Source: Moorella glycerini (GTDB taxonomy: Bacteria; Bacillota; DSM-521; Neomoorellales; Neomoorellaceae). Taken from it: a stretch of DNA of 64,000 bases. Below the pieces are notes generated by a model. The model worked only from the letters and a program-made list of their open reading frames with translations. It was not told the DNA's origin and did no database searches. This document shows, in pieces, positions 10,061 to 19,591 of this stretch. The stretch spans positions 2,852,001-2,916,000 of the forward strand of contig NZ_CP046244.1 in the NCBI RefSeq assembly GCF_009735625.1. Direction: 5' to 3'. Every line of letters starts with the position of its first letter. The first letter of the stretch is position 1. The translations under genes were made by a program, and so were the position numbers.

Positions 10061-12647
10061 AGGACAGGCCCTGACACCCATGATGGAACAATACCGCCAG
10101 ATCAAATCCCAGTATCCCGACAGCATCCTTTTTTTCCGCCTGGGCGATTTCTATGAGATGTTTTACGAGGATGCCGAAGTGGTATCCCGGGAACTGGACC
10201 TGGTGTTAACCTCCCGGGGCGGCAAGGAAGCGGCTCCCATGTGCGGGGTTCCTTACCACGCTGCCGATAGCTATTTAGCCCGCCTGATAGCTAAAGGCTA
10301 TAAAGTAGCCATCTGTGAACAAATGGAAGATCCCCGCCAGGCCAAAGGCCTGGTCCGGCGCGAGGTTACCCGGGTGGTTACGCCAGGGACTATAATTGAC
10401 GAAAAAGCCCTGCCGGCCAGGGGCAACAATTACCTGGCGGCCATCGTGGGTGAGGGCGGTAATTTAGGCCTGGCCTGGGCCGATGCCTCCACCGGTGAAT
10501 TTCAATTTACCCTTTGCCCGGGCCTGGAAGAATTGCTTGACGAACTGGTACGCCTGATGCCTGCGGAGTATTTACTGCCACCTGAACTGGCCACCGATGC
10601 TTCTTTTTGCCGGCGCCTGCAGCTCTATACCCGGGGCGTAATTACCAGCTGGGCCCCGGCAGCTGACCCCGCAGATGCCCGGCAGGCGCTCTCCGACCAC
10701 TTTGGTAAGGATAAAGTGGACCAGGTGGAATTACCGCCGGCAGCCGGCCTGGCCGCAGCCATGGTCCTATCCTTCCTGCAGGCTACCCAGCATAGCTCCC
10801 TGGCCCACCTGGATGCCCCGGCACCGGCAGCTTCCACCAGCCGTATGGTCCTCGACCAGGCCACCCGGCGCAACCTGGAGCTGGTAGCCTGCGGTCGGGA
10901 GCAAAAGCGAGAGGGTTCTTTACTCTGGGTCCTGGATAAAACGGTCACCGCCATGGGAGCCCGCACCCTCAGGCGCTGGCTGGACCAGCCCCTGGTGGAT
11001 GTCAAGGCCATTAAGGCTCGCCAGGAGGCCGTGGCGGAACTGGTGGACGGTTTTATCCTGCGCCAGGAGTTACGGGAAGCCTTACAGGCCGTACGGGACC
11101 TGGAGCGCCTGGCTGGCCGGGTGGCTTATGGTACGGCCGGCGGGCGGGACCTCCAATCCTTAAGGGGGTCCCTGGCGGTGGTGCCGGAAGTTATGGAGTT
11201 ACTGGTAGGTGTCCGGGCCAGGTTTTTACTTAAAATTAGGGAACAGATGGATCCCCTGGCGGATCTGGTGGACCTCCTGGGCCGGGCCATCGTCGATGAC
11301 CCGCCGGTTGGTATCCATGAGGGAGGGATTATCCGGCCCGGTTATAACGCCGAGGTTGATCATTTGCGCCAGGCGGCAGAGCATGGCCGGGAATGGATAG
11401 CCAGCCTGGAAGCTGAAGAAAGGGAACGGACGGGGATCAAGTCGCTAAAGGTAGGCTATAACCGGGTTTTTGGTTATTACATAGAGGTTACCCGGCCGAA
11501 TCTACCCCAGGTACCGGCCGATTATGAGCGCAAACAGACCCTGGCCAACGCTGAGCGCTTTGTTACCAGCCGCCTCCAGGAACTGGAACGCCAGGTGCTG
11601 GGAGCCGAAGAGAGACTGGTCCAGCTGGAGTATGAGCTTTTTCAAGCCCTCCGGGAAGAAGTGCTGAAAGTGCTGCCCCGCATCCAGCGCACGGCCCGGG
11701 CCCTGGGGGTCCTGGATGCCCTCCTTTCCCTGGCTACTGTGGCCGTGGATCATAACTATACCTGCCCCCAGGTAGATACCGGCATGGTTATCCAGATCGA
11801 GCAGGGGCGGCACCCGGTCGTGGAACTGGTGGGGGCCCACGGTAGCTTCGTACCCAACGACACTTACCTGGACCAGGAACAGCGGGTGCATATTATTACC
11901 GGCCCCAACATGGCCGGCAAATCCACCTATATCCGCCAGGTGGCTTTAATCGTCCTTATGGCCCAGATCGGCAGCTTTGTGCCGGCCTGCAGGGCAAGGA
12001 TTGGGGTGGTAGACAGGATCTTTACCCGGGTGGGCGCCGCCGATGACCTCTTTGCCGGCCAGAGCACCTTTATGGTCGAGATGCAGGAAGTGGCCAACAT
12101 ATTGCGCCATGCTACCCGGCGGAGCCTCGTCATCCTGGATGAAGTAGGGCGGGGGACAAGTACTACCGACGGTTTAAGTATTGCCAGGGCGGTCACGGAG
12201 TATTTACATGATGTCACCGGCGCCCGCACCCTCTTTGCCACCCACTATCACGAACTGGTAACCCTGGCAGGGCAGCTGGCCGGGGTAAAAAATTACTGCG
12301 TAGCCGTCCGGGAAGAGGGGGAAGAGATTACCTTCCTGCGCACCATTGTTCCCGGCAGTACCGATAAAAGCTATGGTATCCATGTGGCCCGCCTGGCCGG
12401 TTTACCCCCTGCGGTGCTCAAGCGTGCCCAGGAGCTTTTAGAACAGCAACCCGGTGGTGAAGTCCGGGCTGCCGTGAAAACGGTAAAGAGCATAACACTG
12501 ACCAGCATTGAAAAACAGGTTTTACATGAGCTGGCGAGTTTCGCCCTGATGGCCGCCACGCCCCTGGAAGCCATGGAACAGATTTTCCGCTGGCAGCGGC
12601 AGCTCCACCAGCAGGGGACGGAAATAGCAAAAATAAGCAGGGGATGA
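10053..12647 (+). CDS. mutS: DNA mismatch repair protein MutS
   Basis: MutS recognises mismatches and recruits MutL. The 864-residue protein begins with the mismatch-binding domain (the Phe-x-Glu motif lies in [11 protein letters not shown] near residue 40), and the C-terminal ABC ATPase has Walker [10 protein letters not shown] near residue 615 and [15 protein letters not shown] as Walker B and signature. The GTG start overlaps the miaB end with AAAGGGGAAA upstream. mutL begins 4 bases after its stop, so they are coupled. Confidence 0.97.
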   Translation: MTKGQALTPMMEQYRQIKSQYPDSILFFRLGDFYEMFYEDAEVVSRELDLVLTSRGGKEAAPMCGVPYHAADSYLARLIAKGYKVAICEQMEDPRQAKGLVRREVTRVVTPGTIIDEKALPARGNNYLAAIVGEGGNLGLAWADASTGEFQFTLCPGLEELLDELVRLMPAEYLLPPELATDASFCRRLQLYTRGVITSWAPAADPADARQALSDHFGKDKVDQVELPPAAGLAAAMVLSFLQATQHSSLAHLDAPAPAASTSRMVLDQATRRNLELVACGREQKREGSLLWVLDKTVTAMGARTLRRWLDQPLVDVKAIKARQEAVAELVDGFILRQELREALQAVRDLERLAGRVAYGTAGGRDLQSLRGSLAVVPEVMELLVGVRARFLLKIREQMDPLADLVDLLGRAIVDDPPVGIHEGGIIRPGYNAEVDHLRQAAEHGREWIASLEAEERERTGIKSLKVGYNRVFGYYIEVTRPNLPQVPADYERKQTLANAERFVTSRLQELERQVLGAEERLVQLEYELFQALREEVLKVLPRIQRTARALGVLDALLSLATVAVDHNYTCPQVDTGMVIQIEQGRHPVVELVGAHGSFVPNDTYLDQEQRVHIITGPNMAGKSTYIRQVALIVLMAQIGSFVPACRARIGVVDRIFTRVGAADDLFAGQSTFMVEMQEVANILRHATRRSLVILDEVGRGTSTTDGLSIARAVTEYLHDVTGARTLFATHYHELVTLAGQLAGVKNYCVAVREEGEEITFLRTIVPGSTDKSYGIHVARLAGLPPAVLKRAQELLEQQPGGEVRAAVKTVKSITLTSIEKQVLHELASFALMAATPLEAMEQIFRWQRQLHQQGTEIAKISRG

Positions 12648-12651
12648 TCCT

Positions 12652-14472
12652 TTGACAGGTGAACTTTATCCCAGGATAGCCATCCTGGATGCCGACACAG
12701 CCAACCAGATCGCCGCCGGGGAAGTAGTCGAAAGGCCGGCCTCGGTGGTCAAAGAGCTGGTGGAAAATTCTTTAGATGCCGCTGCCCGGCATATTACCAT
12801 TGAAGTTAAAGGGGGCGGCCTCACCTTAATCCGTGTCCGGGATGACGGCTGGGGGATTAACCGGGAGGATGCTGCCCTGGCCTTTGCCCGCCATGCTACC
12901 AGTAAGATTCGCCGGGCCACCGACCTGACGGGGATTACCACCCTGGGCTTCCGGGGTGAAGCTTTACCCAGTATTGCCGCCGTGGCCCGGGTAGAAATGG
13001 ATACCAGGCCCCCGGGAGAGACTGCCGGTACCAGGGTAAGGATTGCCGGCGGCGGGGAGCCGGAGGTTACTGCAACCGGCTGCCCCCCCGGTACCACGGT
13101 GACGGTGACCGATTTATTTTTTAATACTCCGGCGCGGCGGCAGTACTTAAAGAAACCGGCTAACGAGGCCCGCGCCATTGTTGCTGCTGTAGAAAAGCTG
13201 GCCCTGGCCCACCCGGAAGTAGCCTTTAGTCTCCACCTGGAGGGCAGGCGCTTGCTGTCTACCCCGGGTAATAGTGATTTACAGGCGGTGGTGGCGGCCC
13301 TTTACGGCCTGGAAACAGGCCGGGAATTACTGCCCCTGGCAGGAGAGGGTGCAGGCTGGACCATGAAGGGTTTCATCTCGCCGCCCTGGTTACACCGGGC
13401 CGGCCGCAGCCAGCAGGTGTTAACTGTTAACGGCCGCTATATTTTTAACCGCGTCCTAACCCGGGCCGTGGAGGAGTGTTACCAGGCCGTTATTCCCAGC
13501 GGCCGCCATCCCCTTTTTATCCTGCAACTGGCTATAGACCCCCGCCTGGTGGATGTCAATGTCCACCCGGCCAAACTGGAGGTACGCTTCCAGCAGGAAT
13601 ACGAGCTGGCCCGGCAGGTAGCCGCCCTGGTAAACAGGGCCCTGCATACTCCCCGGGCCGTCACGCCAGTAACCGCGGGCCGGCTGGAGGGAAGAAAGGC
13701 AACCGGGCCGGTCGCCCTCCAGCAAGATTTTAGTTTCCAGAGAAAGGAAGAAGAAGCCCGGTTTTGGGGAGAATATATATTAAGGGAAAGGCCCCTGGCA
13801 GAGGAAAAAAGGGTAGATAAGGTTGAAGAAGTACAGGAGGTAAAACCTGATAAGGAAATTGATGCCCGGAGCGACTTAAAAACGGAACCAGTGGCAGCCG
13901 GCGGCCAGGTCCTGCCAACCTTAAGGGCCATAGGCCAGCTACTTAATACCTACATCCTGGCTGAAGGCAAGGATGGCCTTTATATCATTGACCAGCACGC
14001 GGCCCATGAACGCTGTCGCTTTGAAAGCCTGCAAAAACGGGTTAACTCCGGCAGGTGGCCGGCGCAGATGCTGGAGCCCCCCCTGACCTTACACCTGGCC
14101 CCGGCCATGACGGTGAAACTCATTGACCAGATTGTGACCTTGCGGGAGCTAGGGTTTATAGTTGAAACCTTTGGCGCCAATTCCTTTTTGCTGCGGTCGG
14201 TGCCCTTAGGTGTACCGCCGGGCAAAGAAAGGGAAGTCCTGGAGGACTTCCTGGCCGGCGATCATCTACTGGCAGGGGAAAGGCTCCTGAAGCTCATCGC
14301 CTGTCATGGGGCTATTAAAGCCGGGGACCCCCTCAGTGGGGCAGAGATGCAAAAGCTTTTGGAAGAACTGCAGGGCCTTAGCCAGCCTTATACCTGCCCC
14401 CATGGCCGGCCGGCAGTGGTCCGCCTGGACCAGGCCACCATCGCCCGTTATTTTCACCGGCCTTTAGCGTAA
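12652..14472 (+). CDS. mutL: DNA mismatch repair protein MutL
   Basis: MutL links mismatch recognition to strand incision. The 606-residue protein has the GHKL ATPase motifs ELVENSLDA, RDDGWGI, TLGFRGEALPSI near its N-terminus and a charged linker around residues 345-420. The C-terminal endonuclease motif DQHAAHERCRFE is present, so this is expected to be a nicking MutL, as in bacteria without MutH. It starts with TTG after GCAGGGGATG. miaA follows after 17 bases. Confidence 0.97.
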   Translation: MTGELYPRIAILDADTANQIAAGEVVERPASVVKELVENSLDAAARHITIEVKGGGLTLIRVRDDGWGINREDAALAFARHATSKIRRATDLTGITTLGFRGEALPSIAAVARVEMDTRPPGETAGTRVRIAGGGEPEVTATGCPPGTTVTVTDLFFNTPARRQYLKKPANEARAIVAAVEKLALAHPEVAFSLHLEGRRLLSTPGNSDLQAVVAALYGLETGRELLPLAGEGAGWTMKGFISPPWLHRAGRSQQVLTVNGRYIFNRVLTRAVEECYQAVIPSGRHPLFILQLAIDPRLVDVNVHPAKLEVRFQQEYELARQVAALVNRALHTPRAVTPVTAGRLEGRKATGPVALQQDFSFQRKEEEARFWGEYILRERPLAEEKRVDKVEEVQEVKPDKEIDARSDLKTEPVAAGGQVLPTLRAIGQLLNTYILAEGKDGLYIIDQHAAHERCRFESLQKRVNSGRWPAQMLEPPLTLHLAPAMTVKLIDQIVTLRELGFIVETFGANSFLLRSVPLGVPPGKEREVLEDFLAGDHLLAGERLLKLIACHGAIKAGDPLSGAEMQKLLEELQGLSQPYTCPHGRPAVVRLDQATIARYFHRPLA

Positions 14473-14489
14473 ATGGAGGATGTAAAAAC

Positions 14490-15455
14490 TTGACTGCCAA
14501 GGAACCTCTGGCGGCCATCGTCGGGCCCACGGCTACCGGTAAATCGGCCATAGCCCTGCAGGTAGCTGCCAGGCTGAAGGCGGAAATAATCTCCGTCGAT
14601 TCCGCCCAGGTTTACCGGGGTATGGATATTGGCACAGCCAAATTAACGCCGGCAGAACGGGTGGGCCCTGACGGAGTACCCGTACCCCATCATTTAATTG
14701 ACATTGTTAATCCGGACGAGCCCTTTAGTGTAGCTAATTTTCAAAGGCTGGCCCGGGAAACGGTAACGTCCATTCTCCAACGAGGGCGACTGCCCCTGCT
14801 GGTAGGGGGAACGGGCCTTTATTACCAGGCGGTAGTCGATCCCTACCTTTTTACTCCCATGCCCGGGGACAAAAAAATCCGGCAACATCTGGAGGAACAG
14901 GCGCGGCGCCGCGGTAATGAATACCTTTATGAACAGTTAAAAAGAGTTGACCCGGAAGCGGCGCGGCGGATTCACCTCCATGACCGGCGCCGGCTGGTTA
15001 GAGCTTTGGAAGTTTATATCATGACAGGCAAGCCCATTTCGGCGGCCTTAGAATGGCGGCGACGGCAAGAAACGCCTTACCACCTGGCGGCAGTTGCCCT
15101 GACTATGCCCAGGCCGCAACTTTACCGCCGGATAGAAAACCGGATCGATGCCATGATAGCCAGGGGGCTGGTAGAGGAAGTCCGAGGCTTACTGGCCAGA
15201 TATGATTACCGCCTGCCAGCCCTCCAGGCCGTGGGCTATAAGGAAATTGGCGCTTACGTCCGCGGTGAGATGAAACTGGAGGAAGCTGTAGCCCTCTTGA
15301 AACGTAATACCAGGCGCCTGGCCAAAAGGCAGCTGACATGGTTTAAGCGGGATACACGCCTGCGCTGGTGGGAAGTTGACCCCGGGAGGATAGAGGAAAT
15401 ATCTGCAGAGATTGCTAATTATATTGCAGGACACCTTGATATTAATGTAGAATAG
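14490..15455 (+). CDS. miaA: tRNA dimethylallyltransferase
   Basis: MiaA adds a dimethylallyl group from DMAPP to N6 of A37 in tRNAs that read codons starting with U. The 321-residue product has the P-loop [14 protein letters not shown], the [17 protein letters not shown] motif, GGTGLYYQA, and a C-terminal [17 protein letters not shown] start after ATGGAGGATG. It lies between mutL and hfq, an arrangement common in Firmicutes, and MiaB from the same block acts on its product. Confidence 0.97.
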   Translation: MTAKEPLAAIVGPTATGKSAIALQVAARLKAEIISVDSAQVYRGMDIGTAKLTPAERVGPDGVPVPHHLIDIVNPDEPFSVANFQRLARETVTSILQRGRLPLLVGGTGLYYQAVVDPYLFTPMPGDKKIRQHLEEQARRRGNEYLYEQLKRVDPEAARRIHLHDRRRLVRALEVYIMTGKPISAALEWRRRQETPYHLAAVALTMPRPQLYRRIENRIDAMIARGLVEEVRGLLARYDYRLPALQAVGYKEIGAYVRGEMKLEEAVALLKRNTRRLAKRQLTWFKRDTRLRWWEVDPGRIEEISAEIANYIAGHLDINVE

Positions 15456-15495
15456 GGTTATACTAAACAAAAAATACCAACCTGGAGGGTACAAA

Positions 15496-15741
15496 ATGAA
15501 TAAAACACAAGGGAACCTGCAGGACTTGTTTTTAAATGTGTTGCGCAGGGACAATACCCCCGTCACTATTTACCTGGTTAACGGTTTTCAACTGAAAGGG
15601 GTAGTACGGGGCTTTGACAATTTTACCGTGGTCCTGGATGCCGATGGCAAGCAACAAATGATCTACAAGCATGCCATTTCTACCATCATGCCCTTCCGGC
15701 CGGTTAATCTCATGGCCGAGAGCAAGGCGGAAGCCAAATAA
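15496..15741 (+). CDS. hfq: RNA chaperone Hfq
   Basis: An 81-residue Sm-like RNA chaperone that forms hexamers and helps small RNAs act on mRNAs. Sm1 ([20 protein letters not shown]) and Sm2 with the YKHAIST motif are both complete. The ATG follows GGAGGG by 6 bases. It is the last gene of the miaB-hfq block and is followed by a strong terminator. Confidence 0.97.
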   Translation: MNKTQGNLQDLFLNVLRRDNTPVTIYLVNGFQLKGVVRGFDNFTVVLDADGKQQMIYKHAISTIMPFRPVNLMAESKAEAK

Positions 15742-15757
15742 TACTTACCACCCCCGG

Positions 15758-15788
15758 AACTCCCCGGCCTGGACCGGGGAGTTTTTTC
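15758..15788 (+). terminator. Rho-independent terminator after hfq
   Basis: Perfect 10-base-pair arms AACTCCCCGG and CCGGGGAGTT separated by six bases, followed by a T-run. Confidence 0.92.
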
Positions 15789-15790
15789 TA

Positions 15791-15819
15791 TGGGTTAGGA
15801 GCCAGGGGACGGGTATAAT
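15791..15819 (+). promoter_or_regulatory. Candidate promoter of the DUF1540 gene
   Basis: A perfect -10 TATAAT lies at 15814-15819, 17 bases after a weak -35 TGGGTT. It sits between the hfq terminator and the next gene. Confidence 0.45.
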
Positions 15820-15862
15820 CTGCGGTTCCAGGTTAAAAAATAGGACCAGGGAGGAATCTTAT

Positions 15863-16249
15863 ATGCCCGGACCCAAAGTAAAGTGCAAAGTAAATACCTG
15901 TAACCACTGGATGAACGGCGACCTCTGTACGGCAGGCAATATTGATATTATGCATGAAGAAGAGGGCAAGATGGCCCAGAATCCCGAACAGACCCAGTGC
16001 AAGACCTTTTATGCCCGCCGGGGGCTGGCCAACCTGCTGGGCTCCCTGGATAATGTCAACTGGGGCGGCCTCTTGAGCAATACCTTCCTGCCCGGGGGAG
16101 AACTTTATCCCTCTGTTACCTGTATCGTCAATACCTGTACTTACTGGGCGGAAGGAAACCACTGTAAGGCCGAAAAGATTGATGTGGTCGGCGTTAATGC
16201 CGACGAAAGCCAGGATACCAACTGTTTTACCTTTAAGCGCAAAAGTTAA
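15863..16249 (+). CDS. Protein with two DUF1540 cysteine-rich domains
   Basis: A 128-residue soluble protein made of two DUF1540 repeats: CKVNTCNHWMNGDLCTAGNI near the N-terminus and CIVNTCTYWAEGNHCKAEKI near residue 90, each closed by a later cysteine (TQCKTFY, TNCFTF). The spacing of cysteines suggests metal (probably zinc) binding; function is unknown, although members are frequent in spore formers. The ATG at 15863 follows AGGGAGGA; the longer open frame upstream runs through the hfq terminator and is rejected. Confidence 0.85.
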   Translation: MPGPKVKCKVNTCNHWMNGDLCTAGNIDIMHEEEGKMAQNPEQTQCKTFYARRGLANLLGSLDNVNWGGLLSNTFLPGGELYPSVTCIVNTCTYWAEGNHCKAEKIDVVGVNADESQDTNCFTFKRKS

Positions 16250-16267
16250 GCAGGAAAGAAATAGCAG

Positions 16268-16292
16268 GGCCGGTTCCTACCGGCCTTTTTTC
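16268..16292 (+). terminator. Rho-independent terminator after DUF1540 gene
   Basis: GGCCGG-TTCCTA-CCGGCC followed by seven T. Confidence 0.88.
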
Positions 16293-16345
16293 TTACCCGG
16301 CCCGGTGGCGCGTATAAATAAAATAAAGAGAGCAGGGGAGGGCGG

Positions 16346-17344
16346 GTGAGAAAATTGCAGGTTAAATTTGGCACCAGTAACACTAAAGGAAGTAGCAGGG
16401 CCCTGATTCGCCCCCTCCAGCGTGACCGGGGCAGCGGGGATAATGAATTAAACAGCCGGCGGCGGGTGGATGCTGTTATGGCCGAGCTGGAAAAAATGAT
16501 CGGCCTGGACAATGTCAAGGGTTTAATCAAGGAATTAAGGGCCTTTGTCGAGATTCAACGCCGGCGCCAGCGGGAAGGGCTGGTGAGCAGCGCCAATACC
16601 CTGCACATGATTTTTAAAGGCAACCCGGGTACGGGGAAAAGTACCGTCGCCAGGCTGATGGGGCGGTTATTCAAAGAACTCGGCGTCTTGTCCCAGGGGC
16701 ACCTGATTGAGGTAGAACGGGCCGACCTGGTGGGGGAGTACATCGGCCACACGGCCCACAAAGCCCGGGAACAGCTAAAAAAGGCCATTGGGGGTATACT
16801 CTTTATTGATGAGGCCTATTCCCTGGCCCGGGGCGGGGAGAAGGATTTTGGCCGCGAAGCCATTGACGTCCTGGTCAAGGGTATGGAGGATTACCGCGAG
16901 AACCTGATTCTCATCCTGGCCGGTTATAAAGACGAAATGGACTATTTCCTGGAGACAAACCCGGGCCTGCGTTCCCGTTTTCCTATCCAGCTGGAATTTC
17001 CCGATTATACCGTGCCGGAATTGCTGGCCATTGCCCAGGTGATGCTGGCTGAAAAACAATATATCCTTACGCCAGCGGCTGCCGGGGAGCTAGAAAAGAT
17101 TTTACGCCGGGAAGTCCTTTTGGGCCACCGCTATAACGGTAATGCCCGCATGGTGCGCAATATTATCGAAAGGGCCATGCGCCGCCAGGCCTTGCGGCTG
17201 GTAAATAAGAAAAACCTTACCCGGCAGGAATTGATGAGTATTGAAAGGGAAGACCTGTTGCGACCGGCCCTGCCGGCCGGGGTAAAGGAAGGGGAAAGCA
17301 ATCTTCCCGGGGGACCGCCGATCTGCTATAATAACTCCCGGTAG
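16346..17344 (+). CDS. spoVK: SpoVK-like AAA+ ATPase
   Basis: A 332-residue AAA+ ATPase of the CbxX/CfqX/SpoVK family, named for a stage V sporulation protein. It has Walker A GNPGTGKST near residue 92, Walker B ILFIDEAYSL near residue 150, sensor-type NPGLRSRF, and the C-terminal GNARMVRNIIERAM arginine-rich helix. The substrate is unknown; relatives remodel proteins such as Rubisco. The GTG start follows AGGGGAGG. The same gene follows hfq, with a YnbB-like gene nearby, in Bacillus, which supports the name. Confidence 0.88.
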   Translation: MRKLQVKFGTSNTKGSSRALIRPLQRDRGSGDNELNSRRRVDAVMAELEKMIGLDNVKGLIKELRAFVEIQRRRQREGLVSSANTLHMIFKGNPGTGKSTVARLMGRLFKELGVLSQGHLIEVERADLVGEYIGHTAHKAREQLKKAIGGILFIDEAYSLARGGEKDFGREAIDVLVKGMEDYRENLILILAGYKDEMDYFLETNPGLRSRFPIQLEFPDYTVPELLAIAQVMLAEKQYILTPAAAGELEKILRREVLLGHRYNGNARMVRNIIERAMRRQALRLVNKKNLTRQELMSIEREDLLRPALPAGVKEGESNLPGGPPICYNNSR

Positions 17345-17366
17345 TTTGAGGTGCGGGGGTTAAGAA

Positions 17367-18662
17367 TTGGATTGGCACAAAGATATAACCAGGTTTTTTC
17401 CCATTGCCCCCTGGCTGGTAGCGAAGCTAGAGGCAGCCGAAAATGACAGCCGGGAAGCAATCGCGGCCGTAAATGCCGTCAGCGCCTATAATCACTTAAA
17501 GGTACTCCAGGCCTTTCAAAGGCAGGGGATAAACGAGTACCATTTCCAGGATTCCACGGGCTATGGCTATGGTGACCTGGGGCGTTCCACCCTGGAGCGG
17601 CTTTTTGCCAGCCTTTTTGGCGGCAATGCTGCCCTGGTTCGCCCGCAGATTGTTTCCGGTACCCACGCCCTGACCCTGGCTTTAAGTGCCCTTTTGCGGC
17701 CAGGCGACACCCTGCTGTCCGCCTGCGGCCGCCCCTACGACACCCTGGCTACGGTCATCGGCCTGGGCCCGCGGGTAGCGGGAAGCTTAAGGGAATGGGG
17801 GATAAAATACGCCGAAGTAGCCTTAGATACCCAAGGCCGTCCGGACCTGGCAAAGCTGGCCGAGGCTGTAGATGATATACGGCCCCGTTTGTGCCTTATC
17901 CAGCGTTCCCGGGGCTATAGCTTACGGCCTTCCCTGGGTATCCAGGAACTGGACCGGATAATCAGCACCATTAAAGAGGTCAACCGGGAAACCGTCTGCC
18001 TGGTCGATAACTGTTACGGGGAGCTGGTAGAGGAGCAGGAACCGGGTGAGATAGGGGCCGATCTGGTGGTGGGTTCTTTAATTAAAAACCCCGGCGGCGG
18101 TCTGGCACCGGGCGGTGGCTATATAGTGGGACGGGAGGACCTGGTAGAGGAGGTGGCGGCGCGCCTGACCGCACCCGGCCTGGGGGGCGAGCTGGGGGCC
18201 TTTACTGAGAAACGCCTTTATTACCAGGGCTTATACCTGGCTCCCCTGGTAGTCAGGGAGGCCCTTACGGGAGCCATCGTTGCGGCTGCCTTTTTCCAGG
18301 ACCTGGGCTTTGACGTTGACCCTTTGCCCGGGGAACGAAGGCGGGATATCGTCCAATGTATTATCCTGAGACAGCGGGAAGCACTGCTGGCCTTTTGCCA
18401 GGGGCTGCAAAAGGGTTGCCCGGTAGAGGCGACTACGGTACCGGAACCAGCCCTGCTGCCCGGTTATGAAGACCAGGTCATCATGGCCGGGGGGACCTTT
18501 ATCCAGGGCTCTTCCATTGAGCTCAGCGCCGATGGCCCCTTACGGCCGCCCTATGCCGTTTTCCTCCAGGGGGGACAGGCCTATCCCTATACCAGGGTCG
18601 CCCTCCTGATGGCGGTCCAGGAAATGGTAAACCGGGGTTTGCTTCAGGAGAAACGGCGGTAA
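17367..18662 (+). CDS. PLP-dependent methionine gamma-lyase-like protein (YnbB / aluminium-resistance family)
   Basis: A 431-residue fold-type I PLP enzyme related to cystathionine and methionine lyases. Visible features are STGYGYGDLGR near residue 54, SGTHALTLALSALLRPGD near residue 95, and LVVGSLIKNPGGGLAPGGGY with the probable PLP lysine near residue 235. Homologues are called aluminium-resistance protein or YnbB; their reaction is not established. It starts with TTG after GAGGTGCGGGGG. Its 3' end overlaps the convergent lexA gene by 19 bases. Confidence 0.85.
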   Translation: MDWHKDITRFFPIAPWLVAKLEAAENDSREAIAAVNAVSAYNHLKVLQAFQRQGINEYHFQDSTGYGYGDLGRSTLERLFASLFGGNAALVRPQIVSGTHALTLALSALLRPGDTLLSACGRPYDTLATVIGLGPRVAGSLREWGIKYAEVALDTQGRPDLAKLAEAVDDIRPRLCLIQRSRGYSLRPSLGIQELDRIISTIKEVNRETVCLVDNCYGELVEEQEPGEIGADLVVGSLIKNPGGGLAPGGGYIVGREDLVEEVAARLTAPGLGGELGAFTEKRLYYQGLYLAPLVVREALTGAIVAAAFFQDLGFDVDPLPGERRRDIVQCIILRQREALLAFCQGLQKGCPVEATTVPEPALLPGYEDQVIMAGGTFIQGSSIELSADGPLRPPYAVFLQGGQAYPYTRVALLMAVQEMVNRGLLQEKRR

Positions 18663-19264
18663 AGGCCGGTGACCTTACCCAGGATGGTTACTTCCCGGGT
18701 TTTAATGGGTTGCAGGCGGCTGTTGGCCGGGACCAGTTCTATATGGTCTTCATAGCGGTGGAAATATTTAACGGTAGCTTCGTCACCGAGGAGAGCAACG
18801 ACAATATCACCGTTTTCGGCCCTGTCCTGGGGCCGGACAATGAGGTAATCGCCATCCAGGATACCGGCTTCAATCATGCTGTCGCCCTGGACCTGGAGCA
18901 TAAAGGCGTCTTCACTCCCGGCCAGTTCGGAGGGGAGAGGGAAGACTTCTTCGATATTTTCCACGGCCAGGATGGGCTGACCCGCGGTAATTTTGCCCAG
19001 CAGAGGGACGGAAACCATGTTTCTAGTGGTATGGGAAGGGCCCGGGTAGGTGGTAAGGATTTCGATGGCCCGGGAGCGGGTGGGATCGCGGCGGATGTAA
19101 CCCTTTTTCTCCAGCCGGTTTAAATGGCCGTGAACGGTAGAACTTGAACGCAGGCCAGTAGCCTGGCAGATGTCCCGGACCGTAGGTGGGTAACCGTGCA
19201 CATCGATAAAATGGCGGATATAGTTAAGGACCATTTCTTGCCTGGGCGTTAAATCGGACGTCAA
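18644..19264 (-). CDS. lexA: SOS repressor LexA
   Basis: LexA represses SOS genes and cleaves itself when stimulated by RecA filaments. The 206-residue product has the winged helix-turn-helix (LTPRQEMVLNYIRHF, TVRDICQATGL), the Ala-Gly cleavage site in GKITAGQPIL, the catalytic serine in GDSMIEAGI and lysine in DEATVKYF. The TTG at 19264 follows GGAGGG at 7 bases and gives normal family length; a longer frame to 19432 would run through the LexA box. It converges on and overlaps the YnbB-like gene. Confidence 0.95.
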   Translation of the reverse strand: MTSDLTPRQEMVLNYIRHFIDVHGYPPTVRDICQATGLRSSSTVHGHLNRLEKKGYIRRDPTRSRAIEILTTYPGPSHTTRNMVSVPLLGKITAGQPILAVENIEEVFPLPSELAGSEDAFMLQVQGDSMIEAGILDGDYLIVRPQDRAENGDIVVALLGDEATVKYFHRYEDHIELVPANSRLQPIKTREVTILGKVTGLYRRFS

Positions 19265-19318
19265 CCTCAATCCCTCCCGGTTCATTCTATAACTTAATCC
19301 TAACATATTTTTACCCTG

Positions 19319-19332
19319 TAAACAACTGTTCG
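19319..19332 (-). promoter_or_regulatory. LexA box (SOS operator) and promoter of lexA
   Basis: On the minus strand the sequence CGAACAGTTGTTTA matches the Firmicute LexA box CGAAC-N4-GTTY with the core GAAC/GTTT. It overlaps a TTGTTT -35 that is followed after 17 bases by TAGGAT. A second larger repeat CTGTTC-N7-GAACAG (19326-19344) overlaps it. Autoregulation of lexA is expected. Confidence 0.75.
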
Positions 19333-19563
19333 TTACAAGAACAGATAATCCAGGCACGGGTCCTGCAATACCAGAAATTAAAATCCTGCTCACAAAGCCG
19401 GCAGAGGCAGTACCCGGTATTTTGCAGCTCAAAGATTAGCAGGTAAATGAAAGAGATTACTTAGCTGTAGAAACTACAACTTCCTATAATAATTATTATG
19501 TTAAGTAATAGAGAGGACAATATAAGTCAGGGCAAAATCCCCGGCGATATTTTTTCTGTGGGA

Positions 19564-19590
19564 ATAAAAATAAACCGGTGCCTGCACCGG
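19564..19590 (-). terminator. Terminator of the CopZ-like gene
   Basis: On the minus strand CCGGTG-CAGG-CACCGG is followed by TTTATTTTTATT. The stem begins one base after the TAA stop of the extended (selenocysteine) reading frame, but 62 bases after the TGA, which fits the longer frame better. Confidence 0.85.
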
Positions 19591-19591
19591 A

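Noticed and set aside
19265-19432. N-terminal extension of LexA
   Set aside because: It covers the LexA box and promoter; the TTG at 19264 has a good ribosome binding site and gives normal length.
19433-19560. Possible small RNA: TATAAT near 19485, TGTAG-AAA-CTACA repeat at 19466-19478, later hairpin
   Set aside because: No -35, no convincing terminator in the plus direction and no recognisable structure; only an AT-rich stretch can be stated.
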